From Candidatus Kuenenia stuttgartensis (GTDB lineage: Bacteria > Planctomycetota > Planctomycetia > Planctomycetales > Planctomycetaceae), in the NCBI GenBank assembly GCA_945904015.1, contig CAMDPK010000032.1, positions 1-50,312 on the forward strand: a stretch of DNA of 50,312 bases, written 5' to 3'. Position numbers and translations under genes: made by a program. Shown here piece by piece: positions 16,782 through 24,600 of this stretch; position 1 is the first letter of the stretch, and every line of letters starts with the position of its first letter. Below the pieces are notes generated by a model. It did no database searches and was not told where the DNA came from. It saw only the letters and a list, made by a program, of their open reading frames with translations.

Positions 16782-17825
16782 TTAAATTCGTTCACTGTTG
16801 CGCCGAGCTCGTCCGACCAGTCGAGGCACTCCCGGTTGGCCGTCGTTTATTGGGAGTTCGACGGAATCTGATTCCCCGCTTGTCGCTGCGTCTTCCGCAG
16901 TTGGCAAGACAGATGCTCCGCGTTCGCCGTCGTTAATTGGGAGATCTGTGGGATCGGTCTGCTCTCCTGCCACGCTGTCTTCAGCAATTTCAGCGCCACC
17001 AAGAACGTGGCCAGTTTCTGCTGGTGCATTTTTCTTTCTCAGTATTCCGGTACAGATTAGTTGTTTCAGCGGTTGCAGCGCCCCAATCGTGGTGAGCACA
17101 TCGACAGCAGCGACATCGTCCAGCAAGAATTTCGGATAGCGCAACACCCACGCCAGTGTCCGCATCAGCTCTTGCCGCGACTGCAATTTCACATCGCTGA
17201 CAACAACGTTTCCTGGTATCGATGGCCGGTTCTTGCCGGGCTTGAGGAACACCAACCAGCGTAATCGCACGAAGAAAGCGCCTTTGCGGCGAACCACACA
17301 CAAGAACGCGACATCGCCGGCCTGCTTGGAATACTTGTACTCACGCTTGTTGCGGTTAATTCGCCGATAATACAAAGTCTCGCTTACATTCTCAGGTAAG
17401 TCGTTCAGAGTTGGCAGCGGTACCAGCCGCTCCATGGTGTATGTCCGGTACAGCGGGCTGCCATCAGCATTGAAGGCACATTCGCAGCGACGCCAGAGGT
17501 CACTTACGCGCCGTGCCCAGCAGAACGGACACAGCGTCTCGCGATCGCAGGGCCACAGGTACGGAGTAACCTTGGCGAACGGCGGCGGGCAGTTCGCCAA
17601 GTTCACCAACTTGATCTGTGTTTGCACAGCAGGCCAGCCGGCCTCCTTCAATGCCTTCAACTGCTTCCGCCAACGGCTGATCAACCCCGGTGCGCGGTGC
17701 AAGATCTCTGGCGGTCGCAGCGGTGGACCACACAGCGGCATGTACACAGCGCGAATCGCACATTGGAACGCCAGGCCCTTAAAAACCGGTGCAGTGAGCG
17801 TCAAATGTTGAAGGCCAGTTGGCAT
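16782..17825 (-). CDS. Hypothetical protein, possible plasmid-type replication initiator
   Basis: This 347-residue protein has a cysteine pair motif, CPFCWARR, preceded by PCDRETL and followed by a helix (VSDLWRRCECAF), resembling a zinc finger of the sort seen near the N-terminus of some replication initiators. Aromatic/basic segments (YYRRINRNKREYKYSKQAGD, FFVRLRWLVFLKPGKNR) follow. The C-terminus repeats a LPINDG(E/Q)(R/P)G motif about 31 residues apart, within an acidic linker. Iteron-like direct repeats lie just upstream of its start. The replication role is inferred from that arrangement only. The start ATG at 17825 has a GGAGTAGG-like site nearby. Confidence 0.5.
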   Translation of the reverse strand: MPTGLQHLTLTAPVFKGLAFQCAIRAVYMPLCGPPLRPPEILHRAPGLISRWRKQLKALKEAGWPAVQTQIKLVNLANCPPPFAKVTPYLWPCDRETLCPFCWARRVSDLWRRCECAFNADGSPLYRTYTMERLVPLPTLNDLPENVSETLYYRRINRNKREYKYSKQAGDVAFLCVVRRKGAFFVRLRWLVFLKPGKNRPSIPGNVVVSDVKLQSRQELMRTLAWVLRYPKFLLDDVAAVDVLTTIGALQPLKQLICTGILRKKNAPAETGHVLGGAEIAEDSVAGEQTDPTDLPINDGERGASVLPTAEDAATSGESDSVELPINDGQPGVPRLVGRARRNSERI

Positions 17826-17835
17826 GGTGACCTAC

Positions 17836-17941
17836 TCCGGAATTGCCCCCTTCTTCATTCCCAGTCATTTAGTGTATGCAAACACACATCCGGAAACAAC
17901 CCCTTCTTGTTTAGACCTCTATCCGGAAGCGACCCTTTCTC
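17836..17941. repeat. Three iteron-like direct repeats
   Basis: Three 20-bp directly repeated units lie immediately upstream of the initiator-like gene: tccggaattgcccccttctt (17836-17855), tccggaaacaaccccttctt (17889-17908) and tccggaagcgaccctttctc (17922-17941). They share tccggaa at one end and a ccc-ttct block at the other, with start-to-start spacing of 53 and 33 bp. Such units are typical of iteron-controlled plasmid origins. They could instead be operator sites for the downstream gene. Confidence 0.5.
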
Positions 17942-18054
17942 CCGAAGAGGAATTCTTCCTCTCCAGGATAGGCGGTCGCTACCGCCCCGCCGCTTAAGCG
18001 CAGGCGGCGGGCTGGCGACCGTACATTTTTGGTGGCGCGCCGCCGGTGGTTGGT

Positions 18055-18152
18055 GCGCAGCGTCTTACGCGCAGTTACCAGCCCGCGATTACAGTGTGCA
18101 CGCGGTCGTCGCGCAATGTTCTGCGCGCAGTTACCAGCTCACGATCACAATG
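18055..18152. repeat. Imperfect direct duplication, 42-bp units
   Basis: The unit 18055-18096 recurs at 18111-18152 (period 56 bp), with 33 of 42 positions identical and no gap. The shared core is cgcgcagttaccagc. All nine differences are transitions. It lies between the initiator-like gene's repeats and the broken gene at 18145. Confidence 0.6.
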
Positions 18153-19622
18153 TCGCGAGGCTGACATCAGCGGCCAGCAGCGCTGGACCACTTCCCTGTG
18201 AAAGTATCCATCGAACACTGATCGAGTGTGGGTCAACTGTCCCCAGTCTTAGTTCAACACCGCGAACCACGACATCGCGCAGCGCCCGGCGCGTTTTGCA
18301 TCGTCAACGGCTCGTCGAGCACGACATCGCCGTCGGCAGACAACTGTTCGACTAGCTGCGGCGGCTCTGCCGCGAGCGCGTTCAGCCAATACCCTCGATC
18401 ATGTCCACGCCGCCGTGCGTCGGCTCGAAGTCAACGCTGAGCAGTGATGTGTCCATCTTGTGGCAGGCACGCACCAGTGTGCCGAGATCCAGGAGCCGGC
18501 CGCGCATTGTGCTGGTCACGTCGGCACGCACGGCGGCCGCGCCGCCTCTGGTGATTCGGCCTCGCTGCAGCACGCCGTCGTCGGTTGGCAGCGGGTGCGT
18601 CGACGACAGCGAGACGCCAGCACCGGCCAACAGCCCCTCTGTGATCCGGCTGACGTGCAGCGTCGTGTCGTCCAGACTCGACAGCACCAGCGAGCTCTCT
18701 TCGGGATCTGCATCGACAACCAAGTCTGTCAGGACTTCGGCGATGAGATCGCCGGTGGTCGCCGGGTCGCCCAGGCAGTTCCGGAAGGCGAGCCGGTCTG
18801 TGTTGGCCGATGTCAGGCTGGTCACCGAGGTCTGGTCTGTGCCAAACAGCATCTGCGTGAACCAGAGCGTGAGCTGCATTGGACTCGGGAAGCCGCACGG
18901 CGGGCCTTCGCCAGACGAGCTGCTGTCTGACAAGCTGCTGCTGGTCACTGTGTTGAGATCCACTGGCCACGGCACCTCGCCGAAGCAGTCGCTCAGCCAC
19001 CAGATTCCGTCGCGGTTGCAGACAGCCAGTGTGGCCGGCACGACGGTCCCGCCGCTGCCGGTGTCCCAGATCAATGTGGCGGCCGTCATGGGCTGCGGTG
19101 GCCAGACAGCCCGCAGGGCAGCGTGCTGCGACAGGTTGTAGCCCCAGACTGCGCCAGCGGGTGCCAGGCCCGCGAAGACGGCGTCGTCGGCTGGTAGCCA
19201 GCCCGGCAACGCATCGTCGGCAGCGGTGACGACGTGATCTCCTGCGTCCTCCGGTGGCGTTGTTTCGCCCGCGGGCAGACAAGTCAGCGTGAACTGAAAA
19301 TGCACGTGGTCTTCAATGAAGTCGTGCAGCGACGCCTGGACGAACACGCTGCCGTCGCCGTAGTTGAACAGCACGGGCTGTCCCATGGCGGGCCGCTGTT
19401 TCGCCATCTGGCCGGCGGTCTGCGCGGAGAGGTAGTACCGGCCGGACGCTGTCGCGTCGGTGACGGTCTGTGCCAGATCCACGGCGGCTTTGCCCGCCAG
19501 CAGCACGTCGCCCACGGTGCTGTTCTGCTTGGCTTGCACCACGCCGATGACGTAGCTGGCGGCGGTGGGCCGCAGCGCATTGATTGTTGAGCCGCTTGCC
19601 GCGCCTGGTCAATTCGCGGCAT
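18145..19622 (-). pseudogene. Large frameshifted gene of the accessory region, structural-protein-like
   Basis: The open part (386 codons, 18382-19542) begins at a weak GTG, but coding-like sequence continues on both sides in other frames. Upstream, ATG at 19622 gives MPRIDQARQAAQQS, then the frame shifts into NALRPTAASYVIGVVQAKQN of the main ORF. Downstream of the TGA near 18384 another frame reads YWLNALAAEPPQLVEQLSAD, GDVVLDEPLTMQNAPGAA, and a third reads DVVVRGVELRLGTVDPHSIS then VRWILSQGSGPALLAADVSL to a stop at 18145. At least three indels are needed. The protein is beta-rich, with a serine-rich stretch (SSSLSDSSSSGEG), no cysteine-rich or catalytic motif, and reads like a phage or virion-associated structural protein, though I recognise no family. 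Either it is a pseudogene or the sequence carries indel errors. Confidence 0.5.
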
Positions 19623-19690
19623 TTCGATTCGCGCGAATTACTTCAAGTCAGAATCGCAGTCGTTATCCAACCATCAGGTTATCCTGGCTG

Positions 19691-19942
19691 TCAGCGCAGC
19701 TTCTTGCGAGCGGCGGTGACGATCGACTCAGTCTTATCGATACGTGCGATGTTCGCTGTCATGTCTTCGGCGATTTCCATCACGAGATCACGGCAGAACG
19801 CCGCCATGGAGCGGCCGCTCATAGCCGCCGCCAACTGGATCTTGGCATGTGCCTCGGGGTTCACAAAAAATTTGACGACCGAACCGCCGGCGTGTGGCGA
19901 TTCGGCGGGGTCGCCACTGGGAACGGTTTTCTTTTTGGCCAT
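19691..19942 (-). CDS. Small ribbon-helix-helix-like protein
   Basis: I start at the ATG at 19942 (MAKKKTVPSGDPAESPHAGG); the open frame extends further upstream but that part reads as noise. The 83-residue protein has SVVKFFVNPEAHAKIQLAAA followed by MSGRSMAAFCRDLVMEIAED, the strand-helix-turn-helix order of CopG/Arc-type (RHH) DNA-binding proteins, as also seen in plasmid copy-control proteins and antitoxins. No toxin partner is adjacent. It is divergent from the helicase-like gene at 20049 and may repress it; that is inference. Confidence 0.6.
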   Translation of the reverse strand: MAKKKTVPSGDPAESPHAGGSVVKFFVNPEAHAKIQLAAAMSGRSMAAFCRDLVMEIAEDMTANIARIDKTESIVTAARKKLR

Positions 19943-20048
19943 GTGTTGACTCAGCTTCGAGGTTGAATTGGGACCGTGGCTCAAGTATACCCGTTGGCGG
20001 CCTGACGGGCCAGGAAGGACCGTTGAGGCCATGTGGTACATGTAGGTC

Positions 20049-21713
20049 ATGCAGCCCTTTGGCGAGTTGTTCTGGACAGATTCCCTCGCGGCTGTGACGA
20101 GCCTGACCACGTACCACCTTCGCCCGTTTGCGTCCGTTAGGCAACACCCCGTTTTGCCGTACAAGGAAACACCGTTGTCCCGTTCTCTTCTACGCACCGC
20201 GCCGCAAGAGCTCGCTAGCCGCGACATCGTCGACGCCAGCTACTGGGACGGCTACATCAGTCTGGAGGCGGATGCGTCGAGCATACCAGCCATGTTGCAG
20301 GTGCTTTCTCCGCTGCAAGTGCGGCGCTACCGGCCAATGCCGGACGATGCTCATGGATGCCGGGCCGTGCGGAGTCCTGAGTCGTTGGATCGCGCCTGCG
20401 GCAACGAAGTTTGGATTGAGGCCGGCTTGTTTGCGGCGGCCTACCTGCTGCTGGCACGGGCGGGATTCCACGTCTCGCTGCGACCTCCAACTGCTGACGA
20501 AGTGACCCACCTGGAAGTTTCGCGGACAGAAGACCCGTTTGAGTTAGGCATCGCCAAGTTCGTCAACTCGTACGAGTCTGGGACGCTTTGGCTCGACACA
20601 GGCGTCAAGGTGCCGTCCTTGCTCACGATCCTCGTTCGCCTTTTCCCAGACGCCCGCATCGCCATTGCGACACAGCACGACGAAGTTGCCATGCGGATCT
20701 TTTCGTGTCTCTGCCGGTGCCTACCGCGTGGCCACGTGCGATACGTCAATAGTCGCCTAGACCAAATCGATGACTGCCAATCCCGCGTCTACGTTGGTCG
20801 CTATGTGAACATGTCATTCATGTCGACCGAACTGATCGACCTGTTCGTACCGGTGGACGTGCAATTCGTCGCCAACGACTTCTACGACAGTTGCATTCGG
20901 TTTCCGTCGGCCAAGTCCATCGGGATCGACTTTGCGACGCGAACTCACACGGATTCGGAGCGTCTTCGGCTCGCAAAACGTTTCGGGTTCGGCAGCCTTG
21001 CGATCCGGCATCTTGGGCTGCGCCAGCGTCCAACTACGGTTTTCATTCAACCAGCGCCGATGCCTGCTGCGACGTTGGCGGATTCGACGGCATACGAAGT
21101 CCAGCGGGACGCCGTGGACGTCAACCGCGCGCGAAATCATCTGACTGCCAGCCTTGCCCGGTTCATGAATGCACGACATCGCGCCCGGCCACCGCGGCGA
21201 ATCGCCGCTGGAATCGTCGAGGCCAAGCGCCAGCGGCATGGACCGCGCGTTTTGGTCGTGGTCGAAAGTGTCGTTCACGCCTTCGAACTCGCCCGCTTGC
21301 TTCCGCACGCCCAACTGCGGTTTGCGCGATCGGTCGATTTGGAGGGCATGGAGACATGTTTCCCAGATTATCGGCGACAGATATGGAACGGGGTCGGCAG
21401 TCCTAAGTTTTTGATCTGCACGACCACGGCGCTGCGATCGGTCACCCGCTACCGTTTCGACACGGTCATCATGGCGTCCGGTCGCCGTGAACTGCCACCG
21501 GATCTCTGGCGTTTGGCGTATGCCGGAGGTGAAGGTGTTCGTGATCCGCTCACCGTCATCGACATCGCTGGCCCCCAATGCCGACGTCGCGTATCGCACA
21601 TGCAGCGACTGAGTGAGTACGCCCAGCACACTCGCTGGCAACTTGAGCACGTCGATCAAACCGAAGTCTCCTTACGCCGACTCCAGGCACGTACAGCGAG
21701 GAGCCTGCCATGA
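20049..21713 (+). CDS. Degenerate SF2-helicase-like protein, paired with a reverse transcriptase
   Basis: This 554-residue protein follows the layout of an SF2 helicase but lacks the catalytic motifs. LWLDTGVKVPSLLTILVRLF corresponds to the region around motif I (Walker A G-K-T replaced), followed by DARIAIATQHDEVAMR (motif Ia-like). VQFVANDFYDS sits where DEAH would be, and SIGIDFATRTHTDSERLRLA matches the layout of motif III (SAT) and the following helix. The C-terminal half has GPRVLVVVESVVHAFELARL and SPKFLICTTTALRSV plus TVIMASGRRELPPDLWRL, like motifs IV, V and VI. It probably binds rather than unwinds nucleic acid. The start is uncertain (upstream residues look weak; a later start near 20176 or 20291 is possible). 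Its last codon and stop overlap the RT start by 4 nt (ATGA). Confidence 0.65.
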   Translation: MQPFGELFWTDSLAAVTSLTTYHLRPFASVRQHPVLPYKETPLSRSLLRTAPQELASRDIVDASYWDGYISLEADASSIPAMLQVLSPLQVRRYRPMPDDAHGCRAVRSPESLDRACGNEVWIEAGLFAAAYLLLARAGFHVSLRPPTADEVTHLEVSRTEDPFELGIAKFVNSYESGTLWLDTGVKVPSLLTILVRLFPDARIAIATQHDEVAMRIFSCLCRCLPRGHVRYVNSRLDQIDDCQSRVYVGRYVNMSFMSTELIDLFVPVDVQFVANDFYDSCIRFPSAKSIGIDFATRTHTDSERLRLAKRFGFGSLAIRHLGLRQRPTTVFIQPAPMPAATLADSTAYEVQRDAVDVNRARNHLTASLARFMNARHRARPPRRIAAGIVEAKRQRHGPRVLVVVESVVHAFELARLLPHAQLRFARSVDLEGMETCFPDYRRQIWNGVGSPKFLICTTTALRSVTRYRFDTVIMASGRRELPPDLWRLAYAGGEGVRDPLTVIDIAGPQCRRRVSHMQRLSEYAQHTRWQLEHVDQTEVSLRRLQARTARSLP

Positions 21714-23146
21714 GTCTTAGCTTTTCGCAAATTCGATTGCAGTCGGGGACGGTCTGGGAACCGTGGGCACCAAACCACCGCAGTCGGAGGATTTCGCCGC
21801 CAAGCGCCACAGGCAGCCTGGACTACGAGCTGATCATTTCGGTCAAGAATCTTGTTGAGGTTTGCAAATGCTTGCGTGCATGGAAGAGCGACGCACCGGG
21901 GCCCGATGGCGTCCGACTGAGGCAACTCACCAATCAAGAGATTTGGGCGTTGATGCGTGCGCTGTCTGAATGCTTGCACGACGGCACGTACCGTCCGGGG
22001 CAAGCCCGTGAAGTTCCAATCCCAAAGCGGTCGGGGGGATTCCGCACGATTCGCATCCGGGGTCTCTTCGACCGCATCGTGTCGGCGGCGCTGCACTTCG
22101 CATTGGACAGCGTGATCGATCCCCACTTCTTGCCGATGTCGCATTGTTCCCGTCCCGGCCGAGGCTGCATGACGTTGCTGGCGATGATGTCCTGCGCCGT
22201 GCGACAGACCGGCTACCAATGGTTGGTCAATGCTGACGTCTACCATGCCTTCGACGAAGTGCCCCGCACCGTCGCCATCAACTCGTTCCGTCCGTTCATC
22301 ACCTGTCCCAACCTCCTGTCGCTGATCGAAGTCGTCCTTCGTGGTGACGGAGGCCAACCAGTCGGCATCGACCAAGGAGCTGCCCTTAGCGCATTAGCGT
22401 TCAACACCACGATGCACTCGCTGTTCGACCTCCGAATGGAACAGCGCGCCCTACCGCTTGCGTACCGCTATCTGGACAATCTGGTAGCGCTCTGCACAAG
22501 CGAAACCGAAGCCCACTCGCGGCTCCAGGAATTCACCCACGTACTTTCACGCGGCAAACTCAAAACCAAGGATCCCACACAGGAGGAGCCGGTCATCGTT
22601 GATCTCCGCGCTGCCTCCACGGTCCTACTTGGCTTTGAACTGTCGACGCGCGATGGCCTGCTTCAGCTTGCCATTGCCGAAAGCACTTGGGAGAGCCTGG
22701 AACACAATCTCCGCGAAACGTACCGTAAGCACGCCAGCCCTACGGCCACTGCCTCACAGCTTTGCCGTTCCTGGTGTGCCTACTTTACGCCCGGGCTCCG
22801 TGATCCGGACGCTGCAGTCCGAAGGATTACCGCGATGCTCCGTTCCTACGGGGTCCGCGAGGGAATTGCTCAGGATCGGCTTTACGCCGCTATCTCGCAG
22901 GCCCAGCTCACATGGGCTGGCCTGCTGGAACAAACGGCCGCCGTATTCCCATCTGAGTCTCCCCCTGTAGAACTGCGCTCCGGGCAGTACCTGCGCGGGC
23001 CATTGCTGCCCGCCGAAACTGAGTCCCCATCCGCTGGCCCCAGCCCCTGCTGGCCCAGCGGACATTGGGGCTTTTACGGCGCAACCATTCGAGGTCGAAC
23101 AGTTTCTTTATCCCATTCAACCGAGGTTGATCCACAGTGTGTTTGA
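21710..23146 (+). CDS. Group II-like reverse transcriptase with YLDN active site
   Basis: This 478-residue protein shows RT blocks in order: APGPDGVRL (about 62-70), YRPGQAREVPIPKRSGGFRT (94-113), DRIVSAALHFALDSVIDPHF (121-140), motif A VNADVYHAFDEV (D176), motif B GIDQGAALSALAFN (220-232), motif C YRYLDN (Y254-L-D256-N257), GKLKTKD (282-288) and LLGFEL (307-311). Motif C is normally YxDD; here the second aspartate is Asn. Motif B has QGAALS in place of QGSPLS. There is no maturase X or HNH domain of the standard intron kind visible; about 165 residues follow the RT core. The overlap with the helicase-like gene (ATGA) indicates translational coupling. No intron RNA, retron msr-msd or DGR template was found around it. 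Cellular role unknown; a defence or element-maintenance function is inference. Confidence 0.8.
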   Translation: MSLSFSQIRLQSGTVWEPWAPNHRSRRISPPSATGSLDYELIISVKNLVEVCKCLRAWKSDAPGPDGVRLRQLTNQEIWALMRALSECLHDGTYRPGQAREVPIPKRSGGFRTIRIRGLFDRIVSAALHFALDSVIDPHFLPMSHCSRPGRGCMTLLAMMSCAVRQTGYQWLVNADVYHAFDEVPRTVAINSFRPFITCPNLLSLIEVVLRGDGGQPVGIDQGAALSALAFNTTMHSLFDLRMEQRALPLAYRYLDNLVALCTSETEAHSRLQEFTHVLSRGKLKTKDPTQEEPVIVDLRAASTVLLGFELSTRDGLLQLAIAESTWESLEHNLRETYRKHASPTATASQLCRSWCAYFTPGLRDPDAAVRRITAMLRSYGVREGIAQDRLYAAISQAQLTWAGLLEQTAAVFPSESPPVELRSGQYLRGPLLPAETESPSAGPSPCWPSGHWGFYGATIRGRTVSLSHSTEVDPQCV

Positions 23147-23744
23147 CGACGACGACAAAGCGTCGGACTGAAACTCGGCGTTCCACAACGTGTGTTTCCG
23201 AAGTCCGCAGCCGGCCGCCCCTAATCGCTGTCTGCCAAGTTGCGCGGACGTGCTCGCACTCCGCACGTCCGCGCTCAGGAGGTCGCGGTTTTTGAAACGG
23301 CATCGACGGTCAGTTCTGCCATCGTCGGCAACGCTTGGCGTCCTGGAGCCGGTCGCTTTCGGGCTTCGTTGGCAGGATGTGCCAGCGGTGAATGAGACGG
23401 TCCACGATCGCTCCGGTGAGTCTTTGTTGCCAACAGCAGCGTGATCTGTCCGGTCATGGGTCACGGCGACATACCGTGCTGGCCACTCAAGCGTCTGCGA
23501 CGCTTGTCGAGTAGCCGGGCGGCCACGAGTGGACGAGTGCCCGTGAGTCTGGCGTCATCGCGAAGCATTCCGTTGACGTCTTCATCGGCATTCCCGCTGC
23601 TCGGTTTCCGCGACAGGCAAGCCTGACCCGGGCGATGTTCGCCGGCCGGTCGCTCGCAAATTCTGGCTCTGGCGACCACGATGATTCGGGGATGGATTAA
23701 AGCCACGTTGGAATTCCAGAAACAGCCAGTCGGTGGAGTGGATC
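23147..23744. other. Mostly gene-free spacer with an IS21 istB scrap
   Basis: This stretch separates the RT operon from the next plus-strand gene. Apart from the istB-like scrap at 23310-23421, I see no intact gene. The remainder is GC-rich with no obvious repeat. Confidence 0.5.
23310..23421 (-). pseudogene. istB: IS21 istB C-terminal remnant
   Basis: On the minus strand, about 36 codons read QRLTGAIVDRLIHRWHILPT ending at the TGA at 23310-23312. This is the C-terminal signature of IstB-type ATPases (the LT-x-(A/G)-(I/L)-(V/L)-DRL-x-HR-x-HIL block near the end of the protein). Nothing upstream in the same frame continues the match, and the other frames show only short echoes, so it is a broken scrap. 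It would mark a past IS21-family insertion. Confidence 0.45.
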
Positions 23745-24449
23745 ATGTCGAAGAAAGCCAGCAGCACTTCTGGACAGCGAACTCTGAACAATACCAACGA
23801 CACTTCTGAACAGATAACGCTGTCGTGGCGACATCAGCGAGGACGTGAGTTTCAAGAGCGAGTCGATCGGGGAGAACGCGTAACGGTCATTGCCAAGGCT
23901 TGTGGCTTCCAGGAGGACTACGTCCGGAAGTTGATTAGTTTTTCAAAGACCTTCACCGAAGCCGAAGTCGTCGAACTCAGCCAGCTTCGCATGCCAAACA
24001 ACGAGCCCCTGAGTTGGGGTCATGTGCTGCCTCTCTTGACGGTGGAAAGTCCGAGGCGACGGTGGATGTATCTCAACATGCTGATGCGCGAAAACCTCAG
24101 CAGCCGGGAGTTCTACAAAAAGATTCAGCTTGGTGAGGGACGCACTGAGCCGCAGTCCGCTGGCCGCAAACCATTCGCATCGAACAAAGACATGGTTGAT
24201 GGCAGCGAGATTCTGTTTCAGATCCAAAAGCTGTCTGAGTCATGGCTAAAATACCACGACAAATACTTCGACCCGCAGGCTCGCGAGCCTGTCCCGCTCA
24301 ATGTTCCGCGAGGCTCCAAGGCTAGGCAACAATTGCTGAATCAGGTCGACAGCCTGATCAAAATCTTAGAGCGCCAGCGAGTCGCTGTGGACTCTCTGGT
24401 CAGCCGGCTGAAGTTCGCGACCTTGCCGGGAATCAGCCAGGACAGCTAG
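23745..24449 (+). CDS. Hypothetical protein resembling DUF1016/ParB-like N-terminal folds
   Basis: I choose the ATG at 23745 (MSKKASSTSG): GGAG lies 6 bases before it. The 234-residue protein has a helical core: FQERVDRGERVTVIAKACGF, QEDYVRKLISFSKTFTEAEV, then LSWGHVLPLLTVESPRRRWM and YLNMLMRENLSSREFYKKIQ. The LSW-x-H-x-x-x-LL-x-V-x-(S/D)-x-x-x-R pattern and the following helix recall the N-terminal DNA-binding half of DUF1016/YhcG proteins and some ParB-like proteins. The C-terminus is a long helix (LLNQVDSLIKILERQRVAVD). Function is unknown; DNA binding is inferred. It lies 151 bp from the next gene. Confidence 0.55.
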   Translation: MSKKASSTSGQRTLNNTNDTSEQITLSWRHQRGREFQERVDRGERVTVIAKACGFQEDYVRKLISFSKTFTEAEVVELSQLRMPNNEPLSWGHVLPLLTVESPRRRWMYLNMLMRENLSSREFYKKIQLGEGRTEPQSAGRKPFASNKDMVDGSEILFQIQKLSESWLKYHDKYFDPQAREPVPLNVPRGSKARQQLLNQVDSLIKILERQRVAVDSLVSRLKFATLPGISQDS

Positions 24450-24600
24450 TAGACTCAAGTTACTGGCAGCGACGAAACGCCACACTGACCCGCGGCCGCT
24501 ACGCCGAACCAGGCAGTGCGGCCTCAGTGGAAACGGTCCACCGCTCGCACCGGCAAGTCTCCTGTGAAATGAACATTTTCCAACTGCTGGCGATTCTGAC

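Noticed and set aside
20049..21713. Active SF2 helicase
   Set aside because: The motif I lysine/threonine and DEAH residues are absent, so ATP-driven unwinding is not supported even though the layout matches.
21710..23146. Group II intron, retron or DGR
   Set aside because: No intron RNA ends, maturase/HNH domain, msr-msd-like structured RNA or adenine-variable template repeat near the RT. A short or divergent RNA cannot be excluded by eye.
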